Shown here piece after piece: positions 31,447 through 40,774 of a DNA stretch of 64,000 nucleotides. The DNA is taken from contig JACHLS010000003.1 in the NCBI GenBank assembly GCA_014204635.1, positions 310,001-374,000 on the forward strand. The letters run 5' to 3'. Within the stretch, counting starts at the first letter, position 1; every line of letters begins with the position of its first letter. Origin of the DNA: Sporosarcina luteola. Lineage in GTDB: Bacteria > Bacillota > Bacilli > Bacillales_A > Planococcaceae. The notes under the pieces were generated by a model, which was not told where the DNA came from, did not search any database, and worked only from the letters and a program-made list of their open reading frames with translations. The translations under genes were made by a program, and so were the position numbers.

Positions 31447-33066
31447 TTACAGATAGACGATATGGTGCTGCCCATCCAGAGTGAATGGCAAACGAAGCAA
31501 GTCTTTGACAAGCGTAGGACCATAACTGTTCATAAAAAGATAAGGAGTATACACACGCTCTTGCAGCGAGCCGTCAGGATACAATTCACCCTCCAAGATG
31601 CGATATTGCCGTAATGCACGATCATCCTTCAAGAGAACCGACTCTTCCGCTTTTCTTCTGGCGTAATTCAATTGTTTTTTATGGAACAATAAATTTTTCA
31701 GCAAGATCTGTTTCATTGCACGATCTTCTTCATCTAGTGCAAGCAACATTTCATCGTACTGCTTTTCGATCAAAACTTCTGTTTCATCAAAGACGCTATC
31801 CAGTCTTTCATTCCGCAAGGAGGATACATATTCATCGTAGGCTTCCTGTAACCGGCCAGCCAATATGTCGTCAAATTGGAGTGAAGTCTTAGTCATTGCC
31901 TTGGCGGCCTGTGGAGAGATGAGTGTCATCGAAATTCTGGGCGCAAAAACCGGCATCTTGATTCCTATATGATGAAAAGCTTCCTTTAGCAAGGCCCAGT
32001 AAGACAACTCTCCCGGCCCACCTACAAAGGACAGGACAGGAAAAACTAGATCTTGCATGATCGGCCTCGTCGCAACATTATTGCTGAGAAATTCAGGTTT
32101 TTCTTTTGCAATGTTCACCAATTCCTGTTTGGTAAAACGGATACCGGTTTGCCGGTTGGTGAAATCTCCTTCTTCTCGGGAAAGAAGAACACGCCCCGTC
32201 TCATGGATGTAAAAAAGATTGGCGGCTTCCTTTTCGGCAAATATCGGTTGACCAAAACCGGATTGGGCAAACTCTGTTTCCTTCTGGACAATTAAATCAG
32301 CCAGTTGTTCTGATTCCTCGATCAACCGGATAAAAAAATCTGATTCTAATTTCCGTAATTCCTTGAAAGCTGAATCAATAAATAATAGTCCTTCCTCTGC
32401 GAATAATCCATTCATTAGCCGAACGAAGAAGGTAGTAAAGGTGGATTCCGACTCAACTGCTGAAAGGACATCCTGCAATAAACGTTTTGTATGTTCGGTC
32501 TCGCCGTACTTGGCAAAAACGCTTTGAATATATTGTCTCATTACATCCTTATCGTACTCGGCATGTGAGGCCATCCACTTGAATATAAACTTTTCCTCGT
32601 ATTGCTGTTTGATGGCATGCCCTTCGCTTTGCGTGAAAACATGGTTGATCTCATTCAAGTCGTGATCTTCCCCGGCTATCCAAAATACCGGAACGACAGG
32701 GATGCCGAGTTCTTCTCTTTGCTTTTTGGCGAGCAAGATGACAGTTATCGCTTTATGGACGGAATAGAGCGGTCCCGTTAAAATACCGGCTTGCTGCCCG
32801 CCCACCACTGCGACTGCATTGGACGCCAGTTCACACAAATGACGCTCTGCCTGTTCTGAGATGCCAAACGGCTCCATGAAGGAACGGATCACTTGGGAAA
32901 GTTCCTCCCTTTTGAATGATCTTGCCGCTAATTCATGGGCACGATCCCGAAAAGCCATTTCATTTAGTTCATAATCAAAATATTTATGTATGAATTGCTG
33001 ATTTTGATAATATGCCTCGATTACCTTATTCGTAACCGGTATCGTCTGTGTTTCGAGTTCCATCAT
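31447..33066 (-). CDS. bshC: Bacillithiol biosynthesis cysteine-adding enzyme BshC
   Basis: A 539-residue protein of the BshC (YllA) family that joins cysteine to glucosaminyl-malate in bacillithiol synthesis. Rossmann-core motifs GGQQAGILTGPLYSVHKAIT and FWIAGEDHDLNEINHV are typical, as is the C-terminal coiled-coil. MM at the start follows AAGGGG; either ATG (33066 or 33063) may be used. It stands directly upstream of mraZ as in B. subtilis and implies that bacillithiol is made. Confidence 0.94.
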   Translation of the reverse strand: MMELETQTIPVTNKVIEAYYQNQQFIHKYFDYELNEMAFRDRAHELAARSFKREELSQVIRSFMEPFGISEQAERHLCELASNAVAVVGGQQAGILTGPLYSVHKAITVILLAKKQREELGIPVVPVFWIAGEDHDLNEINHVFTQSEGHAIKQQYEEKFIFKWMASHAEYDKDVMRQYIQSVFAKYGETEHTKRLLQDVLSAVESESTFTTFFVRLMNGLFAEEGLLFIDSAFKELRKLESDFFIRLIEESEQLADLIVQKETEFAQSGFGQPIFAEKEAANLFYIHETGRVLLSREEGDFTNRQTGIRFTKQELVNIAKEKPEFLSNNVATRPIMQDLVFPVLSFVGGPGELSYWALLKEAFHHIGIKMPVFAPRISMTLISPQAAKAMTKTSLQFDDILAGRLQEAYDEYVSSLRNERLDSVFDETEVLIEKQYDEMLLALDEEDRAMKQILLKNLLFHKKQLNYARRKAEESVLLKDDRALRQYRILEGELYPDGSLQERVYTPYLFMNSYGPTLVKDLLRLPFTLDGQHHIVYL

Positions 33067-33159
33067 TCATGCCCCTTTTTTCATCGTATGCACAGAGTAT
33101 AACATTTCAATCGGCTTGATTGAAAACTTTCGCACTCAAAGCCTTGAATTCAGGATAAG

Positions 33160-33555
33160 TCATTTCAGATGGCTTATTATATTTAGCACTAAACCGATAA
33201 TCAAAAGCGACGCATAAGCTGTAACAAGCAGCAGGAAAAAGAGCCGCCAAATCTTTTTTAACAAGTGCATGATTTCGAACTCTTTGACCTTCAGCCTCTC
33301 TATAACCGAATAGCCTATGGCAATAACAAGAGCTATAACAACGACATAAATGCCGGCATGAGGTCCAAAGATTGAATCAGACACAATATAGACAGCCAAA
33401 AAAAGAAATGGAGTCGTAACATCTGCCGCTTGCCCGAACGATTTCCGAGAAGCTTTTCCCGTCTGGCGGACAATCAATAGATAGAGCAATGTTACAATAA
33501 AAGGAAATAAAATCAAAATACCAATGACAGTTGAAATCAATCCGCCCATATGCAC
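33160..33555 (-). CDS. DUF3397 membrane protein
   Basis: A 131-residue protein with four hydrophobic segments, resembling DUF3397 proteins found next to bshC and mraZ in Bacillales. No function is known. The probable start is GTG at 33555 with GGGAGG six bases upstream; an ATG two codons later is an alternative. It overlaps the 3' end of the panE-like gene by 19 bases, so the two are likely coupled. Confidence 0.75.
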   Translation of the reverse strand: MHMGGLISTVIGILILFPFIVTLLYLLIVRQTGKASRKSFGQAADVTTPFLFLAVYIVSDSIFGPHAGIYVVVIALVIAIGYSVIERLKVKEFEIMHLLKKIWRLFFLLLVTAYASLLIIGLVLNIISHLK

Positions 33556-34454
33556 TTGAGACCTCCCGCTTCATCCATAGCTACTAGTAGTTTCTCAAAA
33601 ACAGCCAGCATTGGCAATGCTCCTCCGCGCATCTCTGCTTTTCTAATAAGCGCGCTGACAATCGTGTCGATTTCCATCCGATTGCCTTGCAAGCGGTCCG
33701 TTAACATGGAAGAAGTATTCGCAGCCGTCCTCTGGCAAACCTCTGCTACACGGTCAAAGGACAGTTCTAGTTTCATTTCAGGAAACACAACCATAATCTC
33801 ATCATATAACTGTTCAAACAGTTGGTTACTATGTACATTCCGTACGAGTTCGCCATTTTTCTGAAGCAATATGGCGGTTAATGGATTGATCAGGCAGTTG
33901 ATGATGACCTTGCGAAGAAGCAGTTGTTCTGCGTCGGCATGAAACTCAATAGGAAATTCCTCCGAGTGGAGCATGGCGAGCCATTTGAAATCAGCCTCAT
34001 CTCCTTTTGCTACAGCAATTTTAGTCACACCGACTCCGTGGTGGGCAACCGAGCTATCGTCTTTTCTTTCAGCCCCATGTTCAACCGTCGCAAACGCCAG
34101 GCTTCTAAATTCTCTGTTCAGCTCCATTGCCAGTTCATAATGACTCAGGCCGTTTTGAATAAATAAAATAGGATTTGGATGCTCGTGCAACGTCTGTAAT
34201 AGCTGGTCAAGCCCTCTTGTTTTCGTCGCAACGATAATCAGTGCATCAACAGGTATTTCATTTACACCACGAATGACCCGCACATGCTGCCTGAAGACCT
34301 CGACGCCATTTCTATATCGTTTAACTCCTTCTTTCCCTAAATGGGCAGCCTGCTCCTCGCGCCTGACGAGAAAAGAGACTTGATGGCCCTTCTCAGCCAA
34401 AAAAGAGCCGAACAGCAGCCCTATCGATCCTGCTCCTGCAATTACAACCTCCAT
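33537..34454 (-). CDS. ylbQ: 2-dehydropantoate 2-reductase-like protein (PanE/YlbQ family)
   Basis: A 305-residue NADPH-dependent ketopantoate reductase-like protein. The nucleotide loop is VVIAGAGSIGLLFGSFLAEKG; family motifs NGLSHYE and VIINCLINPLTAI containing the catalytic Lys, and SSMLTDRLQGNRMEIDTI, are intact. The reaction gives pantoate for CoA synthesis. Start MEVVIAG at 34454 with AAGGAGG nine bases upstream; an ATG three codons earlier touches the Shine-Dalgarno and is less likely. Corresponds in position to B. subtilis ylbQ. Confidence 0.88.
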   Translation of the reverse strand: MEVVIAGAGSIGLLFGSFLAEKGHQVSFLVRREEQAAHLGKEGVKRYRNGVEVFRQHVRVIRGVNEIPVDALIIVATKTRGLDQLLQTLHEHPNPILFIQNGLSHYELAMELNREFRSLAFATVEHGAERKDDSSVAHHGVGVTKIAVAKGDEADFKWLAMLHSEEFPIEFHADAEQLLLRKVIINCLINPLTAILLQKNGELVRNVHSNQLFEQLYDEIMVVFPEMKLELSFDRVAEVCQRTAANTSSMLTDRLQGNRMEIDTIVSALIRKAEMRGGALPMLAVFEKLLVAMDEAGGLKCIWAD

Positions 34455-34475
34455 TTCCCCCATCCTCCTTTATTC

Positions 34476-34510
34476 GAAAAGGCCCCCCTTGGCAATCAGG
34501 CGGACCTTTT
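34476..34510 (-). terminator. Terminator between the carboxylase operon and panE-like gene
   Basis: Minus strand AAAAGGTCC and GGGCCTTTT pair around a C/G-rich loop, ending in TTTTCG, shortly after the carboxyltransferase stop. It divides the yng-type operon from the ylbQ-DUF3397-bshC group. Confidence 0.6.
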
Positions 34511-34528
34511 CGATCATTCCTATTTTGA

Positions 34529-36079
34529 TTATACAGGATAAACGGGATGTTTTTTAGGCGGCAACGGAATATTCTTTGTTGAATAGTAACGGAAACGTTC
34601 CGCCAGAACCATACGCAAGTTGGATGGAGCAATGATTTCGTCAATAATCATTTCAGAAGCCATTTTGTAAATATCAATCTCAGCTTTATATTCCCTGTGT
34701 TTCTCTTGAACAAATGCCATTCTCTCTTTAGGATCTTCGATTGCTTCAATTTTATTAGAATAGACTGCGTTTACAGCTGCTTCCGGTCCCATAACGGCTA
34801 TTTGAGCGGTTGGCAAAGCGATGCAGACATCCGGCTCGAATGCAGGGCCAGCCATCGCATAAAGCCCAGCACCGTATGCTTTTCTGACGATAACCGAAAT
34901 CTTTGGCACAGTTGCTGAGCTCATCGCCATAATTAGCTTGGCACCGTGCCGGATGATTCCATCCCTCTCCACTTTCGTACCAATCATGAACCCTGGAACA
35001 TCCGCCAAAAAGACGAGCGGAATCGAAAATGCATCGCACAGGTTAATAAATTTTGCTGCCTTATCGGCTGAATCTACAAATAGTACGCCGCCTTTCACTT
35101 TCGGCTGGTTGGCTATGATCCCAACGGGTTGTCCTTCAATCCTCGCAAGCCCAGTAATGATTTCCGGAGCAAAACGCTTTTTAATATCAAAAAAACTGTC
35201 TTCATCAACAATGGCGTCGATCGCCTCATACATATCAAATGGCGCGTTCTGATTTTCAGGGATGATTTCTTCCAGCGTCCGTCCGGCCTTTGCATTCACC
35301 ATCTCCTTCAAAGGTGGTGCCAGCGTGTAGTTGGATGGAAAATACTCCAAGTAGCGGCGAGCTTCGGAAATAGCTTCGCGTTCATCTGTTGCTAATACAT
35401 CTCCGCAACCACTTACACTGCAATGCATCCGGGCGCCGCCCATCTCCTCGAGTGTCACTTTCTCGCCGATCACCTTTTCTGCCATTCGGGGAGATCCTAA
35501 ATACATGGAGGCATTTTTGTCCACCATGATGACAATATCGCAAAAAGCCGGGATATATGCCCCACCAGCAGCCGACGGACCGAACAGTATGCAAATTTGC
35601 GGAATGAAACCAGATAATCTGACTTGATTATGGAAAATGCGTCCTGCACCGCGTCGGTTCGGGAACATATCCAGCTGATCGGTAATCCTGGCTCCTGCAG
35701 AGTCTACAAGGTATAGCATCGGGACACGATTCTTTTCTGCAATCTCTTGAATGCGGATGATTTTTTCTACTGTTCTGGATCCCCAAGAACCGGCCTTTAC
35801 AGTAGAATCATTCGCCATCACACAGACAGTTTGCCCGTTCACTTTCCCCATTGCTGTCACAACACCGTCAGCTGGCAAATCAGACGCTTCGCAATTAGCG
35901 AAACGCCCATCTTCCATATACTTGCCGTCGTCGAATAATAGCGCCAATCTGTCTCTTACGAACAACTTGTTTTGCTCTTTCAGTTTTTCATGATATTTCG
36001 GCTGCCCGCCTTGAAAGATCGTTTGCAGCTTCTCTTCCAATCTATCGTTATAAACCGGCCCCTCTGTTGTTTTCGCCAT
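34529..36079 (-). CDS. yngE: Acyl-CoA carboxylase carboxyltransferase subunit (YngE type)
   Basis: A 516-residue biotin-dependent carboxyltransferase with two crotonase folds. Motifs include PADGVVTAMGKVNG, YLVDSAGARITDQLDMFP, FGPSAAGGAYIPAFCD, GGARMHCSVSGCGD and FLADVPGFMIGTKVERDGIIRHGAK. It is most like methylcrotonyl-CoA carboxylase beta subunits (YngE), but propionyl-CoA specificity cannot be excluded. It uses carboxybiotin from the small BCCP and the biotin carboxylase just upstream. In B. subtilis the yng genes are mother-cell (sigma-E) metabolic genes. Confidence 0.88.
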   Translation of the reverse strand: MAKTTEGPVYNDRLEEKLQTIFQGGQPKYHEKLKEQNKLFVRDRLALLFDDGKYMEDGRFANCEASDLPADGVVTAMGKVNGQTVCVMANDSTVKAGSWGSRTVEKIIRIQEIAEKNRVPMLYLVDSAGARITDQLDMFPNRRGAGRIFHNQVRLSGFIPQICILFGPSAAGGAYIPAFCDIVIMVDKNASMYLGSPRMAEKVIGEKVTLEEMGGARMHCSVSGCGDVLATDEREAISEARRYLEYFPSNYTLAPPLKEMVNAKAGRTLEEIIPENQNAPFDMYEAIDAIVDEDSFFDIKKRFAPEIITGLARIEGQPVGIIANQPKVKGGVLFVDSADKAAKFINLCDAFSIPLVFLADVPGFMIGTKVERDGIIRHGAKLIMAMSSATVPKISVIVRKAYGAGLYAMAGPAFEPDVCIALPTAQIAVMGPEAAVNAVYSNKIEAIEDPKERMAFVQEKHREYKAEIDIYKMASEMIIDEIIAPSNLRMVLAERFRYYSTKNIPLPPKKHPVYPV

Positions 36080-36114
36080 GATTCACTACCCCTTCCATCA
36101 ACCCTTTTCCTCGA

Positions 36115-36330
36115 TCATTCTTCTACAATTGCCAAAACATCCTCTTCATTGACAAAATCTCCGACTTGCACGTTAATGGATGTTACTTTGCCAGCAGACT
36201 CCGTTTCCACTGGGATCTCCATTTTCATTGATTCCAGTACTACGATCACCTGTCCTGTTTCCACCTGATCCCCTACTGACACATTCACTGTAAAAACAGT
36301 TCCCGCCATTGCCGCCTTCACTTCTGTCAT
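36115..36330 (-). CDS. yngHB: Biotin/lipoyl attachment protein (BCCP, YngHB type)
   Basis: A 71-residue single biotinyl domain. The biotin acceptor is the Lys in LESMKMEIPVE (residue 34). The rest is a minimal hammerhead fold starting VKAAMAGTVFTVNV. It carries carboxybiotin between the carboxylase and carboxyltransferase encoded on either side. Its ATG overlaps the biotin carboxylase stop (ATGA), so the carrier and carboxylase are coupled. Confidence 0.93.
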   Translation of the reverse strand: MTEVKAAMAGTVFTVNVSVGDQVETGQVIVVLESMKMEIPVETESAGKVTSINVQVGDFVNEEDVLAIVEE

Positions 36331-37694
36331 TTCGCCAACTCCCCTTTATGTTGTTTCAGCCATTCAGACAATACCTTTGTATGATAATCCCCTCGTTTGA
36401 ATTCCTCCGAATCGATGAAATCCGAAAATAAGGGCAGATTCGTTTTTAGTCCTTCGATTTGCACCTGTGCAAAAAAGGCTTCAGAACGCTCAATCGCCTG
36501 AGCACGATCTTCCGCATGGATAATCACTTTCGCGATCATCGGGTCATAAAAAGGCGTGACTTGATCCCCTTCCCTATAACCGGCATCGATCCTGACATGA
36601 TCGGCATGTCCCCAATCAAGTATTTGCAATGAACCGGGAGACGGCATAAAGGTGTTTGGATCTTCCGCGTAGAGGCGGTATTCAATTGCATGGCCCGTAG
36701 TCCGGATGGCATTTTGATCTGTTATAGGCAGCGGATTCCCTTTCGCTACTTCGATTTGCCATTCCACAAGATCGAGTCCCGTCACTTCCTCCGTGATCGG
36801 ATGTTCCACTTGCAGACGGGTGTTCATTTCAAGGAAGTAAAAGTTATCATCTCCTCCTACGATGAATTCAACCGTTCCTGCATTCTTATAGTGAACTGCT
36901 TTAGCCGCTTCCAAAGCTGACGAAAGCAATTTCTCCCTGAGGTCCGCAGATAAGGAAGGCGATGGAGATTCCTCAATGACTTTTTGATTCCGTCTCTGGA
37001 CAGAACAGTTTCGTTCAAAGAGATGAACGATATTGCCATGGATGTCACCGAATATTTGAACTTCAATATGCCTAGCATTTTCAATATATTTTTCAAGGAA
37101 CACAACATCATCACCAAAATAGGCCTTTGACCGGTTTTTTACGGTTTGGAACTGTTGACCGAGCGCTTGCTCATCATGACACAGCACCATCCCGATGCCA
37201 CCTCCCCCACTGCTCGCTTTCAGCATGACTGGGTAACCGATCTTTTCAGCTGCTTGCAACGCTTCGTTTAGTGTAGCTACGCCAGCTTCTGTTCCCGGCA
37301 CGACTGGCACTCCGGCAGCAGACATCGTCTTACGCGATTCGATCTTATCCCCCATTTGTTCAATCGTGTCCGCGTCAGGTCCGATAAAAACAAGACCTGC
37401 TTCCCGCACTTTCCGAGCAAAGCCGGCGTTTTCGGATAAAAACCCATAACCCGGATGGATTGCCTGTGCACCGCTCCGGATAGCCAATTGGATTATCTCA
37501 TCTGCTTTCAAGTACGATTGTGGAACAGGCGGAGGACCGATTGGAAATGCTTCATCTGCTTCCTTCACAAAAGGCGCCTCACGATCGGCCTCCGAATAAA
37601 TGGCAACCGTTGAAACCCCCAGTCTTTTACATGTCTTCGCGATTCTGAGTGCAATTTCCCCACGATTTGCAATCAATATTTTATCCAATGTCAT
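36327..37694 (-). CDS. yngHA: Biotin carboxylase subunit of acyl-CoA carboxylase (YngHA type)
   Basis: A 455-residue ATP-grasp enzyme that carboxylates biotin. It shows KILIANRGEIALRI, HPGYGFLSENAGFA, the Gly-rich ATP loop KASSGGGGIGM, ERNCSVQRRNQKVIEE, FLEMNTRLQVEHPITE and the C-terminal domain. The start MTLDKILIANRG at 37694 is chosen because 22 further upstream codons are not conserved in the family. It forms a unit with the BCCP and carboxyltransferase. An additional accC for fatty acid synthesis would be expected elsewhere. Confidence 0.92.
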   Translation of the reverse strand: MTLDKILIANRGEIALRIAKTCKRLGVSTVAIYSEADREAPFVKEADEAFPIGPPPVPQSYLKADEIIQLAIRSGAQAIHPGYGFLSENAGFARKVREAGLVFIGPDADTIEQMGDKIESRKTMSAAGVPVVPGTEAGVATLNEALQAAEKIGYPVMLKASSGGGGIGMVLCHDEQALGQQFQTVKNRSKAYFGDDVVFLEKYIENARHIEVQIFGDIHGNIVHLFERNCSVQRRNQKVIEESPSPSLSADLREKLLSSALEAAKAVHYKNAGTVEFIVGGDDNFYFLEMNTRLQVEHPITEEVTGLDLVEWQIEVAKGNPLPITDQNAIRTTGHAIEYRLYAEDPNTFMPSPGSLQILDWGHADHVRIDAGYREGDQVTPFYDPMIAKVIIHAEDRAQAIERSEAFFAQVQIEGLKTNLPLFSDFIDSEEFKRGDYHTKVLSEWLKQHKGELAK

Positions 37695-37808
37695 ACCCCC
37701 ATCCTCTAACTGATCAAATCTCCCTCTTTCAGTGTAAACTATCAATGTAACCGTTTTCAACTATTTGACTACTAAATTATTCTGGCAATTACAGATAGAG
37801 CTACTTCC

Positions 37809-38567
37809 TTATCGCCCTCCGAGAAAACTGGCCACAGCCTCATGATGCGCCTCACTTTCCCAAAGGCGTGCACATTGTTTCGACTCTTCCAGCATCCGTT
37901 CCCTGACGGACTTCTCCTCCCAAGAGCGGATCATGAGTGACTTGTATGCACGGTGGACTGAATGATGGATTGATGACATTTTGCCGAGGAACCGGGCAAG
38001 CGCCTGTTCATGCTCCCCCTCATATGTTTCCGTAGCCCAGCCGATAGCCTCTAGACTAGAAGCATCATGCACTGCAGCTTCACTAATGAATCGAAGAATG
38101 ACATCAAATTGACCCATCCTCTCAAACAGTTGTGTTGCCCCTCCCCAGCCGCTAGTAATGGCGAGTGTCCCTTGAATAAACCCTGCTTTGGCGTTCTTTG
38201 AAACGAGTCGGTAATCGCATGCCGAAGCAATTTCACATCCACCTCCTACAGCAATGCCATTGACAAGCGCAATAACTGGAACGGGCAAGGTTGATAACCG
38301 ATAGAGAATACCCGCCATTCCGCTTAACATTGGATACGCCTCTTCCGCTGTTCTCAAACGATGGAACTCCGCTAAGTCGCCGCCAGAACAAAATGCTCGC
38401 TCGCCACTCCCAGTAATGACTGCAAACGAGATGTTTTGATTGTTTTCCACTTCAGAAACGAATGTTTCCAGCCCTCTCATAACATTGGAATTAATCGCAT
38501 TTCGCATCTCAGGCCGGTTTATAGTAAAAGTTGCAATTTGATTGTTGTACTCAATATGAAAATCCAT
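37809..38567 (-). CDS. Enoyl-CoA hydratase/isomerase family protein (YngF type)
   Basis: A 252-residue crotonase-fold protein. Oxyanion-hole and family segments: FTINRPEMRNAINSNVM, FCSGGDLAEFHRL, LVNGIAVGGGCEIASACDYRL, and TSGWGGATQLFERMG. The first Glu of classical hydratases is at the GGGCEIA position and the second (Glu144/164 type) appears as Gly/Trp-rich TSGWGG, so the exact reaction (hydratase, isomerase, hydrolase) is not certain. It is upstream of the carboxylase genes, and with them resembles the leucine or acyl-CoA catabolic set yngE/F/H. Confidence 0.82.
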   Translation of the reverse strand: MDFHIEYNNQIATFTINRPEMRNAINSNVMRGLETFVSEVENNQNISFAVITGSGERAFCSGGDLAEFHRLRTAEEAYPMLSGMAGILYRLSTLPVPVIALVNGIAVGGGCEIASACDYRLVSKNAKAGFIQGTLAITSGWGGATQLFERMGQFDVILRFISEAAVHDASSLEAIGWATETYEGEHEQALARFLGKMSSIHHSVHRAYKSLMIRSWEEKSVRERMLEESKQCARLWESEAHHEAVASFLGGR

Positions 38568-38596
38568 CCCCGCGACCCCTTTCTAGTATGTAAATA

Positions 38597-38633
38597 GAAA
38601 AAAGCCACCGGAGCCATGGTCTCTCGGTGGCCT
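38597..38633 (-). terminator. Terminator after rpmF
   Basis: Minus strand GCCACCGAG and the matching CTCCGGTGGC form a hairpin followed by T6 (GGCTTTTTTC). It ends the ylbN-rpmF transcript about 60 bases after the rpmF stop and just before the enoyl-CoA hydratase gene. Confidence 0.85.
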
Positions 38634-38692
38634 TCCGCTCATCCCAACGGCGAATCGCCTATCGGGAAGAGCCTTTTGCAAGTGAATCTTGA

Positions 38693-38866
38693 TTATTCAC
38701 CAACAACTTCTTTACCTTTGTAATGACCGCAAGATTTGCAAACGCGGTGTGCCAATTTCATTTCGCCACAGTTTTCACAAGTTGTCATGCCAGGTACTTG
38801 TAATTTGAAGTGTGTACGACGAAGTCTCTTCTTTGTTTTAGATGTTCTTCTCTTTGGTACTGCCAT
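38693..38866 (-). CDS. rpmF: 50S ribosomal protein L32
   Basis: A 57-residue ribosomal protein beginning [19 protein letters not shown]. It has the zinc-binding form with two Cys pairs ([18 protein letters not shown]), so it is the zinc-dependent paralogue. The ATG at 38866 follows AAGGAGGTG; a GTG three codons upstream is within the Shine-Dalgarno. Paired with ylbN (DUF177) as in most Bacillota. Confidence 0.97.
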   Translation of the reverse strand: MAVPKRRTSKTKKRLRRTHFKLQVPGMTTCENCGEMKLAHRVCKSCGHYKGKEVVGE

Positions 38867-38889
38867 CGGGGGCACCTCCTTATGATCGC

Positions 38890-39423
38890 CTAATCTTTGT
38901 CGGAATCAAAAAATTTCGCCAATCCTGCTAGTCTTGGATCCACTTTCGATTCTTTCTCTTTCTGGAGCTGTTCATTGAATTGTTCATCAGTTGTATAGGA
39001 CCAGCCCTTCCCCTCCGCCGCCTTCATTTCTTCCGCTTTGTCGCTGAAGATTTGAAGCGGCACTTCGAGGAGAACAAGTTCCTCGAAAATTGGAGTCGGA
39101 TCTATCACTTCCCCTTCAACTGGATGAATGGTATCATCCGTTGCAAGGACAGCTTCATCCCAACTGAATTGCTCGTCCGACTCCACAACGAATGGTAATT
39201 CGACATCTTCCCATGTCCTTGAACATGGCAAGATCATCGTCCCTTCCAAACGGAATCGGCAAGTCAATTTTTTTGAACCAATGGTACAACTTCCAGTTAC
39301 GTGAACAGGCGTAATATCCCTGATTTCAGGGTTCCGCTCTTTGACGGACTCAAGATTCACCGCTTCGTCAAGCGGCATAGAACCTTGCCTGTATTTCTGT
39401 AGTTGATGAATGGACCATTTCAT
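38890..39423 (-). CDS. ylbN: YceD/DUF177 family protein (YlbN)
   Basis: A 177-residue protein of the YceD family, conserved with rpmF and linked in other bacteria to 23S rRNA or L32 metabolism. The core [37 protein letters not shown] is visible in the middle, and the C-terminus ends with GLAKFF(D). The start [14 protein letters not shown] at 39423 is conserved; upstream frame contains the promoter. Likely regulation is constitutive from the consensus promoter. Confidence 0.9.
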   Translation of the reverse strand: MKWSIHQLQKYRQGSMPLDEAVNLESVKERNPEIRDITPVHVTGSCTIGSKKLTCRFRLEGTMILPCSRTWEDVELPFVVESDEQFSWDEAVLATDDTIHPVEGEVIDPTPIFEELVLLEVPLQIFSDKAEEMKAAEGKGWSYTTDEQFNEQLQKEKESKVDPRLAGLAKFFDSDKD

Positions 39424-39450
39424 GTCTATCACCTCAAGACAACACTGTTG

Positions 39451-39479
39451 ATTATATAATGCATAAAAAGGGATGTCAA
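39451..39479 (-). promoter_or_regulatory. Strong sigma-A promoter of ylbN-rpmF
   Basis: Minus strand TTGACA, 17-base spacer, TATAAT: both hexamers are perfect consensus. It is about 30 bases before the ylbN ATG. Confidence 0.85.
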
Positions 39480-39488
39480 GATTTTTTC

Positions 39489-39518
39489 TTGTCACTCCGA
39501 TTGCTACAAAGGTATAAT
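39489..39518 (+). promoter_or_regulatory. Sigma-A promoter of tmcAL
   Basis: Plus strand TTGTCA, 18-base spacer, TATAAT, about 35 bases before the TTG start. It is divergent to the ylbN promoter, back to back. Confidence 0.7.
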
Positions 39519-39550
39519 CTAACTAACATTATACCGAAAGGATGGTCACT

Positions 39551-40774
39551 TTGAAAGCTACAGGAATAATAGTCGAATATAACCCTTTTCATAACGGCCA
39601 TCTTCATCATGTACAGGAAGCAAAAAAGCAGTCGGGAGCAGATGTAATGATCGCTGTGATGAGCGGCAACTTCCTACAGCGAGGCGAGCCGGCTTTTGTC
39701 GATAAATGGACTCGTGCTGAGATGGCATTACGGTCGGGCGTTGATATTGTCTTTGAACTGCCTTATCGTTTCGCTACCGCAAATGCGCCTGTATTTGCCA
39801 GAGGGGCAATTGAATTATTAGATGCGGCCCAATGCCATGCTTATTGTTTTGGAAGCGAAGATGGCTCCATCCGACCTTTCCTTGAAAGTCTGGATTTGAT
39901 AGAACAGCATAGCGAATCGTATCATCAAGCTGTCAAAGAAGCAATGGCAAATGGCGTAAGTTATCCGAAAGCGCTCAATATTGCCTACACACAGGTACTT
40001 GATATTGCCGCTGGAGCAAATCCACCGGTCGATTTAACGAAACCGAACAACATTTTAGGATACCATTACATAAAAGCGTCCAGAGACATTCAGTCATCAA
40101 TGAATCCATTCACAATTCCGCGGGTGGTCGCTCAGTATCATGATGATGCCATCGCTGGAAACTCAATAGCGAGCGCCACGGGCATCCGCAAAACGTTTTT
40201 CAGCAATGCCAGCTTACTAGACATATCCAGTTTTCTACCCGAAGCGACAGAACGCCTTCTGCGTAACTGGCAACAAGAGAGGAGCGTTTTCGGAAGTTGG
40301 GAATATTTTTATCCTTATTTGCAGATGATCATCGTCCGTGAAGGTCCTGCCCAACTCGCTTCCATCGCAGATATTGTGGAGGGCATGGAGAACTCGATCT
40401 ATAAGTCAGCTTTGGCGAACAACACATTTGGCGCTTTCATGGAACAAATCAAATCCAAGCGGTACACATGGACACGGATCCAACGGATGATCACACATAT
40501 TCTTACAGGTTTTACAAGGAGTTCGCAGGATAATATAACAAAGCCGTCGTATTTGCGATTGCTCGGAATGACTTCAAACGGAAAAAACTACTTAAACCGT
40601 ACCAAAAAGGAATTGAAGCTCCCACTAGTCAGCAAAGCAGCCTCTTACAAGGACCCATCCTTGTCTGCCGATATACAGGCGTCCGATATATATGCATTGG
40701 GCATAGCGAGGGAAAGCAGAGATGCGAGACTGGGATCGGACTATCTTACCCGGCCTCGCATCTTGAAATCCTAA
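39551..40774 (+). CDS. tmcAL: tRNA(Met) cytidine acetate ligase TmcAL (YlbM)
   Basis: A 407-residue nucleotidyltransferase-like enzyme that makes N4-acetylcytidine at the elongator tRNA-Met wobble position from acetate and ATP. The N-terminal HIGH-type motif is GIIVEYNPFHNGHLHH; VMSGNFLQRGEPAFVDK and FELPYRFATANAP are family blocks. TTG at 39551 with AAAGGA eight bases upstream gives the family N-terminus (KATGIIVEYNPFHNGH); an ATG at 39542 touches the ribosome site. Its stop abuts the ylbL stop with no gap. Confidence 0.92.
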   Translation: MKATGIIVEYNPFHNGHLHHVQEAKKQSGADVMIAVMSGNFLQRGEPAFVDKWTRAEMALRSGVDIVFELPYRFATANAPVFARGAIELLDAAQCHAYCFGSEDGSIRPFLESLDLIEQHSESYHQAVKEAMANGVSYPKALNIAYTQVLDIAAGANPPVDLTKPNNILGYHYIKASRDIQSSMNPFTIPRVVAQYHDDAIAGNSIASATGIRKTFFSNASLLDISSFLPEATERLLRNWQQERSVFGSWEYFYPYLQMIIVREGPAQLASIADIVEGMENSIYKSALANNTFGAFMEQIKSKRYTWTRIQRMITHILTGFTRSSQDNITKPSYLRLLGMTSNGKNYLNRTKKELKLPLVSKAASYKDPSLSADIQASDIYALGIARESRDARLGSDYLTRPRILKS

